Shown one piece after another: positions 57,201 to 64,000 of a stretch of 64,000 nucleotides of DNA. The notes under the pieces were generated by a model. It made no database searches, had not been told where the DNA came from, and saw nothing but the letters and a program-made list of their open reading frames with translations. The DNA comes from JAIROC01 sp031553535 (GTDB taxonomy: Bacteria > Bacteroidota > Bacteroidia > Bacteroidales > WCHB1-69). Made by a program: the position numbers and the translations under genes. Positions within the stretch are counted from its first letter, which is position 1. Each line of letters begins with the position of its first letter. The stretch lies in assembly GCA_031553535.1 (NCBI GenBank), contig JAVBLM010000017.1, forward strand, positions 1 to 64,000, given 5' to 3'.

Positions 57201-57228
57201 AAGCTAACAATCTTCCGATTATTAGCTT
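57201..57228 (-). terminator. Terminator of the tRNA-Lys gene
   Basis: AAGCTAACAATC (57201-57212) pairs with GATTATTAGCTT (57217-57228) with one wobble, and the minus strand continues TTTTTGTTTC. It lies 9 bp past the tRNA 3' end. Confidence 0.85.
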
Positions 57229-57236
57229 TCTTCCAG

Positions 57237-57309
57237 TGTTCCAGCTGGGATTCGAACCCAGGACCCCATCCTTAAAAGGGATGTGCTCTACCTGCTGAGC
57301 TACTGAAAC
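57237..57309 (-). tRNA. tRNA-Lys (anticodon UUU)
   Basis: The minus strand folds as a cloverleaf of 73 nt: acceptor GTTTCAG/CTGGAAC with a G-T pair, D-arm GCTCAGCAGGTAGAGC, anticodon stem CATCC/GGATG with loop CTTTTAA (anticodon TTT), T-arm CTGGG-TTCGAAT-CCCAG. The discriminator base is A and CCA is not encoded. It has its own promoter and terminator. Confidence 0.97.
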
Positions 57310-57327
57310 TCCATTAATTTCGAGTTG

Positions 57328-57358
57328 CAAAGGTACGATAATTTTCAATATAAACAAC
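57328..57358 (-). promoter_or_regulatory. Promoter of tRNA-Lys
   Basis: On the minus strand GTTG (57358-57355), 19 bp, then TACCTTTG (57335-57328): a near-consensus Bacteroidota promoter (TTTG/TTG-N19-TAnnTTTG). Transcription would start close to 57321, about a dozen bases before the mature tRNA. Confidence 0.75.
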
Positions 57359-57405
57359 TTTTTTATCCAAAAAAAGAAAAATACACTGTAATTTATTTAT
57401 AATCA

Positions 57406-58320
57406 TTATCTTATTTTATACCTGGGATGATACGATAAAATAGCATCTTCCAAATATTGACGGTCAATATGGGTATATATCTCTGTTGTAGTAATGGATT
57501 CGTGTCCCAGCATCATTTGTATTGCTCTCAAATCAGCGCCTCCCTCTAACAGATGAGTAGCAAAACTATGTCGAAATGTATGAGGGCTGATTGTTTTTTG
57601 AATACCTGCTTTTTCTGCAGCCTGTTTAATCATTGAAAAAACATATACTCTTGTTAATTGCTTCCCTCTTCTATTCAAAAAAACATAATCTTCATGCCCT
57701 TTTTGAATATGTAAATGAACACGAATATCCTTTATATATAAATTGATCAACTTAATTGCATAACGACCAATAGGAACAATACGTTGTTTATTCCCTTTTC
57801 CATGTACAAAAATGATATTATCTTTAAACCGGAGATTTGATAATTTCAAATTCACTAATTCGGAAACACGCAATCCACAAGAATATAATGTCTCAATAAT
57901 TGCCTTATCCCTGAAATGTTCCGGCTTTGAAACATCCATTGTATTTTCAATCTCCTCAATTTCCTCAAAACTGAGTACCTGTGGTAATTTTCGCACTCTT
58001 CTGGGCGACTCTACCAACTCCAATGGATTATAGCTTATTAGGTCTTCATATAATAAATATTTATAAAAAGATTTTATCCCCGATAAACAACGCGCTTGTG
58101 AATTTTCACTCATCTGTTTTTCTTCATTCAAATAATTCACAAATTTCTGAATGTTTTCCATTTTTAACTCGACAGGATCAGGTATTTGAACAAAATCTTT
58201 CTGCAAGTATTCCTGAAGTAATTCCACATCATGCAAATAGGCAAATAATGTATTATTGGATAGGGACTTGTCTACCAATAAAAAATTCTTAAACCCGAGA
58301 AGTGCATCTTCCCAATTCAT
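57406..58320 (-). CDS. xerD: Site-specific tyrosine recombinase XerD
   Basis: This 304-residue protein has an N-terminal SAM-like core-binding domain (LSNNTLFAYLHDVELLQEYL) and the catalytic domain with CGLRVSELVNL (Arg), GKGNKQRIVPIG (Lys), SPHTFRHSFATHLLEGGADL (His, Arg), LGHESITTTEIYTHI (His and the nucleophile Tyr). Length and motifs fit XerC/D chromosome-dimer resolution rather than an integrase of a mobile element. It is 3 bp downstream of the PorE-like gene, which suggests cotranscription. Confidence 0.93.
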   Translation of the reverse strand: MNWEDALLGFKNFLLVDKSLSNNTLFAYLHDVELLQEYLQKDFVQIPDPVELKMENIQKFVNYLNEEKQMSENSQARCLSGIKSFYKYLLYEDLISYNPLELVESPRRVRKLPQVLSFEEIEEIENTMDVSKPEHFRDKAIIETLYSCGLRVSELVNLKLSNLRFKDNIIFVHGKGNKQRIVPIGRYAIKLINLYIKDIRVHLHIQKGHEDYVFLNRRGKQLTRVYVFSMIKQAAEKAGIQKTISPHTFRHSFATHLLEGGADLRAIQMMLGHESITTTEIYTHIDRQYLEDAILSYHPRYKIR

Positions 58321-58323
58321 TGT

Positions 58324-60261
58324 TTAGAATCCGATAATTGTAAATTCCGTACGTCTGTTTAAAGCCCGTCCTTCCGGAGTATCGTTGGTTGAAATAGGCT
58401 TGTCAAAACCATATCCGGCGTGAGTCATTCTGTTTGAATCTATTCCTTTGCTTACCAAATAATCAAATACGGCTTTTGCCCTGTTTTTGGATAAAGTGGC
58501 ATTGTGCTCTTTACTTCCAATATTATCTGTGTGTCCACTGATCTCCACTTTCATTTGAGGATTTTGTTTCATAAGGGTAACCAAACGATTTAGTTCCACT
58601 TCCGATTCAGGTTTCAATTCCGATTTATCCGTATCAAAGAATACATTTTTCAATACAATACTTTCCCCCAATTCTATCCGCTTCAATGCAATATCCTTTT
58701 CGTAAGGAACCATCTTTGAATACTCTCCATCTATTTCAAAATTCTCGGAATAAAATAGATAGTGTTCTTTTGTAGCATTTAAAGCGTAATGACTGTTTGT
58801 AGGGATACAAACCAGAAATTCTCCTGTCATAGGGTCGGAAGAAGAAGTAACAACTACTTTATTTGTCTTCAAGTCAATTACTTCAAATAATGCCTCTAAG
58901 GGTTTTTCATCCTTACTATCAAAAATTCTCCCTTTAAAATAAGTAACCGGTAAAGGTCGCCGGGATTCAGGCAATTCAAACCAATAGAGATCCAATCCTC
59001 CGAATCCACCTTTTTTATTGGAAGAAAAAAAGGCTTTATCTCCTTTTGCATTTACTATTAAATTAAATTCATTAGCAATTGTATTCATAGGATAGCCCAT
59101 ATTTATCGGCTCGCCCCATGTTCCATCTTCCTGTAAGATACTGTAAAATATATCTTCTCCACCCATACCCCGATGTCCGGTTGAGGCAAAATAAAGTGTA
59201 ACCCCATCAGGATGGAAAAAAGGAGAAATTTCATCTTTCATCGTATTGATCGGAGCACCTAAATTAACAGGTTCACTAAAAACACCTTCTTCCAGCATGG
59301 TTGTTTTCCATATGTCAATATTTCCCAATCCTCCGGGACGATTACTCGCATATAAAATAGTTTTCCCATCTGCTGAAAAAGTAGGTTGAGATTCCCAATA
59401 ACGTGTATTAACAGGCTTTCCAAAGTTTTGAGGTTTAGACCATACTTCTCCTATTCTTTTCGACCAATATAAATCACAACTCCCCATACCATCTTCTCTA
59501 TCACAACCTGTAAAAATAAGATACTTTCCATCAGGAGAAATACATTGCGCTCCTTCATTATAAGAAGTATTAATCGGCCGCCCTAAAGGCCTACGTTTTG
59601 CCCACTCACCATCAACTTTTTTACTCACATAAAAATCCTCCTCTTCCTTGCAATTCGGACATTTGGTCCGACTATCGGCAGGACGACGGACTGTAAAAAT
59701 CAACTCCGATTCATCTGCTGTTAAAGTAGGCAGGTATTCCGACCAAGAAGAATTAATATTCTTTCCCATATTTTGAGGACTAATCGACAATGAATCCGCC
59801 ATCATTTTTGCTCTCCATAAACAAAGTTCATAGCTACTATAAACTCCTTGGGTCTTATTCCCATCCGGACGTTTAATAAAAAAAGTTTCAAAATATATGA
59901 CTGCCTGAGCAGGATCTCCACAATTCATAAATTCATATCCTGCGGAAAGATATATTTTAGCAGGATGATCGGCATCTATTTCAAGCGCTTTTTTATAATA
60001 TAAACAAGATTGTTCACAATCTCTCGAAAGAGAATACCCTTCGGCAATCAAAATGTAAGCATCTACAAAAGAAGGATCTTCCTTTATAGCAAGCTTAGCA
60101 TATGTTATAGCTTCTGTAAAGTTACGATTGGAAAGTTCTTTATATGCTTTCTTAAATTCTTTAATTGCTTTTTTATTTGTCGAAGTAGAAACCGTTTGAG
60201 TATAACAATGATTTACAAATAAACAAAAAATCAAACTTAAGAAAACATACCATCTTTTCAT
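58324..60261 (-). CDS. porE: PorE-like protein (TPR-PD40-CarboxypepD_reg-OmpA)
   Basis: The ATG at 60261 (MKRWYVFLSLIFCLFVNHC) gives 645 residues with a signal peptide; a start at 60303 would overlap the upstream gene. Domains in order: TPR helices (~30-140), PD40/WD40-like beta-propeller repeats (~180-430; LTADESELIFTVRR, SPDGKYLIFTG, SADGKTILYASNRPGG), a carboxypeptidase-regulatory-like fold (~455-535) and an OmpA peptidoglycan-binding domain (~545-645; FDTDKSELKPESEVELNRL, GHTDNIGS, NRRTEF). This is the domain order of PorE (PG1058), a T9SS component that binds peptidoglycan. Cargo protease and xerD are its immediate neighbours. Confidence 0.83.
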   Translation of the reverse strand: MKRWYVFLSLIFCLFVNHCYTQTVSTSTNKKAIKEFKKAYKELSNRNFTEAITYAKLAIKEDPSFVDAYILIAEGYSLSRDCEQSCLYYKKALEIDADHPAKIYLSAGYEFMNCGDPAQAVIYFETFFIKRPDGNKTQGVYSSYELCLWRAKMMADSLSISPQNMGKNINSSWSEYLPTLTADESELIFTVRRPADSRTKCPNCKEEEDFYVSKKVDGEWAKRRPLGRPINTSYNEGAQCISPDGKYLIFTGCDREDGMGSCDLYWSKRIGEVWSKPQNFGKPVNTRYWESQPTFSADGKTILYASNRPGGLGNIDIWKTTMLEEGVFSEPVNLGAPINTMKDEISPFFHPDGVTLYFASTGHRGMGGEDIFYSILQEDGTWGEPINMGYPMNTIANEFNLIVNAKGDKAFFSSNKKGGFGGLDLYWFELPESRRPLPVTYFKGRIFDSKDEKPLEALFEVIDLKTNKVVVTSSSDPMTGEFLVCIPTNSHYALNATKEHYLFYSENFEIDGEYSKMVPYEKDIALKRIELGESIVLKNVFFDTDKSELKPESEVELNRLVTLMKQNPQMKVEISGHTDNIGSKEHNATLSKNRAKAVFDYLVSKGIDSNRMTHAGYGFDKPISTNDTPEGRALNRRTEFTIIGF

Positions 60262-60271
60262 TTTTCTTTTT

Positions 60272-61891
60272 TTAATGTTGAATAAATAGTTTTTTAAAAA
60301 CAATACCTTTATCCGTCAACAATTCTATGATGAAAACGCCTGAAGTTAAATCACCCACATTTAAATCTACCATTGATGAATTTATATTTGCAGATCTAAT
60401 CCGTTGTCCGTTAACAGCATATATTTTATATGAGTGAATTTGTGTATTCGCTGCTATCCGAACAATATCATTTGCAGGATTCGGGGAAAGTAAAATATTT
60501 ATTATTTCTTGTTCAAAACGTATTGTATTTACATTCTCATAAGGATCATATCCATTAAGTACTTCAATACCTGTCCCAAGAGGATCCAGCCAATAATCCA
60601 AACGATTGCTATCGGGGCTGTTTCCATTTGTCCATGAATATGAAACTTTACCAAACAAATCATACCCGTCATTAGGCAAACTTCCATTGCATTCTGCTAT
60701 TCCACCTTCCAATTGCCCGATTATTTGTTCCAATACATTAAACAAGGCAGATCCTGAAGAACCTCCTTGCGTTGTTCCCGAGTCCCAATATGTAACCTCC
60801 CAATGTGTATTTTTAGGGTATGAAGGATCTTCATCTTCCCAATTCGAACTATCCAATAATTTATTGTCTTTGGATATTTTTTTCAGGTCCCCGTTAGGAT
60901 GGTGAATACAAACAGCACCTGCCACCGCAATATTTCGTCGATCCCATCCCGCATAATAAGGAAGGGAATCTTTGGGAGGAATATTATTTAATAATAATAA
61001 AGCAAAATCGGAATGAGGGTGTTTTGCCAACAAAGTAGCTCCATTGATTGAATAGGATGGCTTCGCCGTACTCTCTCCACAACCTGTTGATTCGTAATTA
61101 AAAACAAATACAAACTGAGATGGGTTAGAAGTCATACAATGATTTGCCGTTAAAAAATAAGGTTTCCCATCTTGAGCGGTATTGTTAATCAATGTTCCGG
61201 AACAATGTGCACTCCCCCCTCTCAAAATCAATGCAACTGCTCTCTTTGCATTCGGATACATGCTTCCGATACTACAATTTACATCCATATTGCATTTTTC
61301 TGAACTGCCATAGATTCCTCGTTTGAAAAAGAAGTCCTTATATCCATGAACTACAGTTGAAAGATTTAAAATCCCCAAACCCTGATCTTGCGAAGCTTCA
61401 TAATATTCCAGCACGATAGCATCCCCAGGCAATAACGATGTGGCAAAATTTCCCCACCGGTTATTATTTTCTCCCGTAAATGATCCTATAACATATGATT
61501 TATCTTCAGTATAAATGAAAAGATTGGAAAATGGAGGAATATAAAAGCTATCAAAAAGTAAATTTAACGAATATGCTCCCATAGATTGTATTCCCAACCT
61601 CCATAGTCGGGCACCATTAGATAATGTATCCCATAAGCCGGCATTTTCCAAACTGTAATCTACATCTATTTCTTTCCCGAAAATAAACCCTTCTTCTTTT
61701 GTGGGAATAACTTCCTCTTTCAATAGTATTTCATTATCCAAGTACGATAAGAATTCCATATTAAGTGGCGATAAGGATATGCTTTTCTTAAAGCTATATG
61801 GTCTTCCTCCATGACCGATTTGTGCCGATGCAGAAAAGAATATCCCTAAAAAAAAGCCAATGAAAATCGTTATTTTACAACTTTTATACAT
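60272..61891 (-). CDS. Trypsin-like serine protease with T9SS sorting domain
   Basis: A 539-residue protein with signal peptide (ending FFSASAQIG), a ~190-residue N-terminal propeptide-like domain, and a chymotrypsin-fold protease of the lysyl-endopeptidase type: His251 in TANHC, Asp295 in HSDFALL, Ser379 in GGSSGSALF. Several Cys pairs fit disulphides (CNMDVNC, CSGTL, CGESTAK). The last ~80 residues are a T9SS type A sorting domain (LLSPNPANDIVRI, KIYAVNGQRI, TSGVFIIELLTDKG). It is predicted to act outside the cell. Its stop is 10 bp before the PorE-like start, so cargo and apparatus genes are probably cotranscribed. Confidence 0.9.
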   Translation of the reverse strand: MYKSCKITIFIGFFLGIFFSASAQIGHGGRPYSFKKSISLSPLNMEFLSYLDNEILLKEEVIPTKEEGFIFGKEIDVDYSLENAGLWDTLSNGARLWRLGIQSMGAYSLNLLFDSFYIPPFSNLFIYTEDKSYVIGSFTGENNNRWGNFATSLLPGDAIVLEYYEASQDQGLGILNLSTVVHGYKDFFFKRGIYGSSEKCNMDVNCSIGSMYPNAKRAVALILRGGSAHCSGTLINNTAQDGKPYFLTANHCMTSNPSQFVFVFNYESTGCGESTAKPSYSINGATLLAKHPHSDFALLLLNNIPPKDSLPYYAGWDRRNIAVAGAVCIHHPNGDLKKISKDNKLLDSSNWEDEDPSYPKNTHWEVTYWDSGTTQGGSSGSALFNVLEQIIGQLEGGIAECNGSLPNDGYDLFGKVSYSWTNGNSPDSNRLDYWLDPLGTGIEVLNGYDPYENVNTIRFEQEIINILLSPNPANDIVRIAANTQIHSYKIYAVNGQRIRSANINSSMVDLNVGDLTSGVFIIELLTDKGIVFKKLFIQH

Positions 61892-61958
61892 AACTTCTGT
61901 TAATAAATAATATCAAACTAAAAGCAGCTATACGTCTTTTCTTCTTGTGAAAAGAATG

Positions 61959-63149
61959 CTATTTCAGAATGTTTAATTCTTTCGCTACTTTAGTAAAGGC
62001 ATTAATTGCCTTATCCAATTGGTCTGTTTCATGTGCGGCCGACAGCTGAACGCGAATGCGTGCCTGATCTTTGGGAACAACCGGATAGCTAAACCCGATT
62101 ACATAAATACCTTCTTCCAACAAACGATCGGCAAATTTACCCGCCAAAGCAGCATCATAAATCATTACTGCACAAATAGCAGATTGTGTAGGTTTTATGT
62201 CAAATCCTGCAGTTTTCATTTTGGCAATGAAATAGTCTGTATTTGCATGGAGTTTATCCTGTAATTGATTTGTTTCATCCATCATCTCAAACATACGGAT
62301 TCCAGCGGCTGCAACCATAGGAGGGATAGAATTAGAAAATAAATAAGGACGTGAACGTTGACGGAGCATTTCAATAATTTCTTTTTTCCCTGTAGTAAAT
62401 CCTCCTATTGCTCCCCCGAAGGCTTTCCCTAATGTTCCGGTAATAATTTCAACTTTTCCCCTGCAATCATGCAATTCCGTTACTCCCCGACCTGTTTTTC
62501 CTACAACACCGGCAGAATGACTTTCATCAACCAAAACCATTGCGTCATACTTGGCAGCAAGATCCATTATTTTTTTCATAGGAGCAACATTTCCATCCAT
62601 AGAAAAAACACCATCGGTGACAATTAAACGAAAACGACATTTTTGTGCATCCTGTAATTGCTTTTCCAAGTCTGCCATGTCTGCATTGGCATAACGGAAC
62701 CGTTGCGCTTTACACAAACGAACACCATCAATTATAGAAGCATGATTTAATGCATCGGAAATAATTGCATCTTCTTCTGTTAGAAGAGGCTCAAAAACTC
62801 CTCCGTTAGCATCAAAACAAGCGGCATATAAAATGGTATCTTCCGTACCGAAAAACTTGGCAATTCTTCCCTCTAATTCTTTATGTAAATCGGATGTTCC
62901 ACAAATAAAACGAACAGAGGCCATTCCATAACCACGGTCTTGCAGGCATTTGATTGCAGCATTTTCCAATTCCTTATTATTGGCTAATCCTAAATAATTA
63001 TTGGCACAAAAATTCAATACTTCTTTCCCTGTGTTAATTTTTATTTTTGAGGATTGGGAAGAAACCAAAATACGTTCATTTTTATATGTTCCGGATGCTT
63101 TTATTTCTTCTATTTGTTGTGTAAGATGTTTTTGAAATTTGTCGTACAT
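61959..63149 (-). CDS. kbl: Glycine C-acetyltransferase (2-amino-3-ketobutyrate CoA ligase)
   Basis: This 396-residue PLP enzyme of the alpha-oxoamine synthase family has NNYLGLANN, GYGMASVRFICGTSDLHKELE, DALNHASIIDGVRL, VDESHSAGVVG (PLP-binding Asp-His) and TGTLGKAFGGAIGG with the Schiff-base Lys. The strong match to Kbl, including SVRFICGT, separates it from BioF. It cleaves 2-amino-3-ketobutyrate with CoA to glycine and acetyl-CoA in threonine breakdown. tdh is not adjacent in this window. Confidence 0.94.
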   Translation of the reverse strand: MYDKFQKHLTQQIEEIKASGTYKNERILVSSQSSKIKINTGKEVLNFCANNYLGLANNKELENAAIKCLQDRGYGMASVRFICGTSDLHKELEGRIAKFFGTEDTILYAACFDANGGVFEPLLTEEDAIISDALNHASIIDGVRLCKAQRFRYANADMADLEKQLQDAQKCRFRLIVTDGVFSMDGNVAPMKKIMDLAAKYDAMVLVDESHSAGVVGKTGRGVTELHDCRGKVEIITGTLGKAFGGAIGGFTTGKKEIIEMLRQRSRPYLFSNSIPPMVAAAGIRMFEMMDETNQLQDKLHANTDYFIAKMKTAGFDIKPTQSAICAVMIYDAALAGKFADRLLEEGIYVIGFSYPVVPKDQARIRVQLSAAHETDQLDKAINAFTKVAKELNILK

Positions 63150-63187
63150 ATTTATTTATTTTATAATTAACGTTTAAATTGATTTTA

Positions 63188-63195
63188 CAAAGGTA
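63188..63195 (-). promoter_or_regulatory. -7 promoter element of kbl
   Basis: TACCTTTG on the minus strand, 38 bp before the kbl start codon, matches TAnnTTTG. The -33 region is AT-rich but has no perfect TTG at 19 bp. Confidence 0.5.
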
Positions 63196-63450
63196 ACATT
63201 TTTGAAATTAAAATAATACATAATATACAAAATATATTTGCCTTATTGGAGTCGTCAAAGGTTGAAAAGATATAACAGGCAGGATGCAGAAAGGGAAACA
63301 CCGTCATAGGTAATGCCCATGATAAGAAATTAAACCGAAGGAAATGACAGCAAGCATCTTCTTTTTTACCTCTAAATAGACTGGCTTTGCTGCTTTTCGG
63401 GTTGCCGAACCCGTTGGGTTTCATCCTGCCAATGACACTTTTTTGTTTCT
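63196..63450. other. Stretch without a supported gene
   Basis: A 98-codon minus-strand frame (63185-63481) overlaps the DUF6261-like remnant and carries no recognisable domain. I see no RNA or hairpin of note. Confidence 0.5.
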
Positions 63451-63705
63451 TCAATACATCACTGCCATTACCTGCTCCCATAACGGATAATCGGCCAGTT
63501 GACCAGTTGACGAATTGAAAATTAATTCTCCGTAATTAATCCCATTGAGACATTTTGCCAGATTATAAATGGTTGCGGTTTCCCTGTCATGGAATTTTCC
63601 GGACATCTTTCTATATGGATCCGTAAGTATTTCCAGCTCTTTGGCAGCGCTTACCTCTTTCGGTTCGGGGTGACAAAAATGGGATGCTCTTCATTATAAA
63701 GAGGG
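63451..63705 (-). pseudogene. Broken DUF6261-like gene
   Basis: The minus strand first encodes PLYNEEH (63705-63684), the same motif as in the fragment at 32471-32620. A frame break brings it directly to a ~70-residue middle/C-terminal segment (HPEPKEVSAAKELEILTDP, then KFHDRETATIYNLAKCLNG) ending at the stop 63451-63453. The start and the intervening ~100 residues are missing, so this is an internally deleted, frameshifted remnant. The family is recalled from motif memory (HxDPxxxEAAxRLxIxxxxY, then ETxAIYNL). Confidence 0.55.
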
Positions 63706-63723
63706 AAGGGATGGAATTATCGG

Positions 63724-64000
63724 CAGCCCGGATTCCGTAAATCTACCCTGTCCGTTGATGTGAGGCAGCCTAGATTCCGTGATTCTACCTTGTCCGCCGG
63801 CGTCAGGCAGCCTAGATTTCGCGATTCTACCTTGTCCGTCGGCGTCAGGCAGCCTAGATTCCGTGATTTTACCCTGCCGGTTGACGTGTAATAGCCCGGA
63901 TTTGAGGAATCTTCCCTGTTGTAAAACTTGCAACAGCCGGGATTTTACAGCCCCCCCTTATTGCCGGTTTGTTGCAGTTCTTCCCTGACGTAGCGCTTCC
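63724..64000. repeat. Second copy of the 42-bp repeat array, runs to window edge
   Basis: Unit starts at 63724, 63766, 63808, 63850, 63892 and 63934, all 42 bp apart, with a decayed one near 63975. The unit (CAGCCTAGATTCCGTGATTC...) is the one found at 32695-32988. The outer right units are degenerate. The array may continue beyond the window. It is preceded by the PLYNEEH-coding 22 bp shared with the other locus. Confidence 0.92.

Noticed and set aside
57406..58320. Integrase of a mobile element beside tRNA-Lys
   Set aside because: The tyrosine recombinase near a tRNA suggested an integrative element. Its motifs and length fit housekeeping XerD, it is in an operon with T9SS genes, and no direct repeat of the tRNA 3' end is visible nearby.
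63694..63988. Repeat-coded frames at the right edge
   Set aside because: Same explanation as for the array at 32.7 kb.

Overview
The window reads as chromosomal DNA from a member of the Bacteroidota, most likely order Bacteroidales. The evidence is: several giant secreted proteins ending in type IX secretion (T9SS) C-terminal sorting domains; PorV/PorQ-like and PorE-like proteins; an atpD-atpC pair; a PheS with the Cys-rich insert seen in this phylum; and promoters of the TTG-N19/20-TAnnTTTG type. Rubrerythrin, an 8Fe ferredoxin and paired superoxide dismutases suggest an anaerobe that meets oxygen. The sequence alone does not give a genus.

Layout. 0-9.2 kb holds the 3' end of a Ycf48-like T9SS cargo gene and a 2622-residue gingipain-like (C25) protease. 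9.3-10.1 kb has an HU-like protein followed by a 22-bp-period repeat array, then a ferredoxin. 10.2-13.1 kb (minus strand) has rubrerythrin, an asparagine-synthetase-like protein that lacks its N-terminal nucleophile Cys, and a lipoprotein. 13.2-24.4 kb is mostly housekeeping: PPIase, PheS, a secreted Mn-type and a cytosolic Fe-type SOD, KdsC-like/DUF2520/RdgB, a PorV-like protein, a phosphopantetheinyl transferase, ComF, an SDR and a GLUG-repeat protein. A second 22-bp array lies at 17.1 kb. 25-28.7 kb carries a LytS/LytTR two-component pair, an SDR with an altered active site, and two small membrane proteins. 28.9-32.3 kb has atpD, atpC and a beta-CASP nuclease.

32.4-33.4 kb holds an 888-bp segment with 17-bp terminal inverted repeats and a 6-bp target duplication. 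It is inserted between the stop codon of an OmpA-family gene and that gene's terminator, and it carries seven copies of a 42-bp repeat plus the start of a DUF6261-like gene. The same 42-bp repeat, again beside a broken DUF6261-like gene, recurs at the right end of the window (63.5-64.0 kb). 35-40.9 kb is a 1930-residue T9SS cargo protein. 42.1-42.7 kb is a fluoride riboswitch plus crcB, and 44-45.9 kb is a Zn/Cd-type P-ATPase. 45.9-48.3 kb is a gene-poor patch of palindromes, dispersed repeats, a secreted-protein pseudogene and a divergent pair of small HTH regulators. It lies directly upstream of a 2867-residue multidomain T9SS surface protein (48.3-56.9 kb). The right arm (57-63.1 kb, minus strand) has tRNA-Lys, XerD, a PorE-like protein, a trypsin-like T9SS protease and Kbl.

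The main theme is T9SS surface biology: four or five cargo genes plus two candidate apparatus genes. The least explained feature is the set of tandem repeat arrays (22 bp at two loci, 42 bp at two loci), one of which is on a candidate mobile element.
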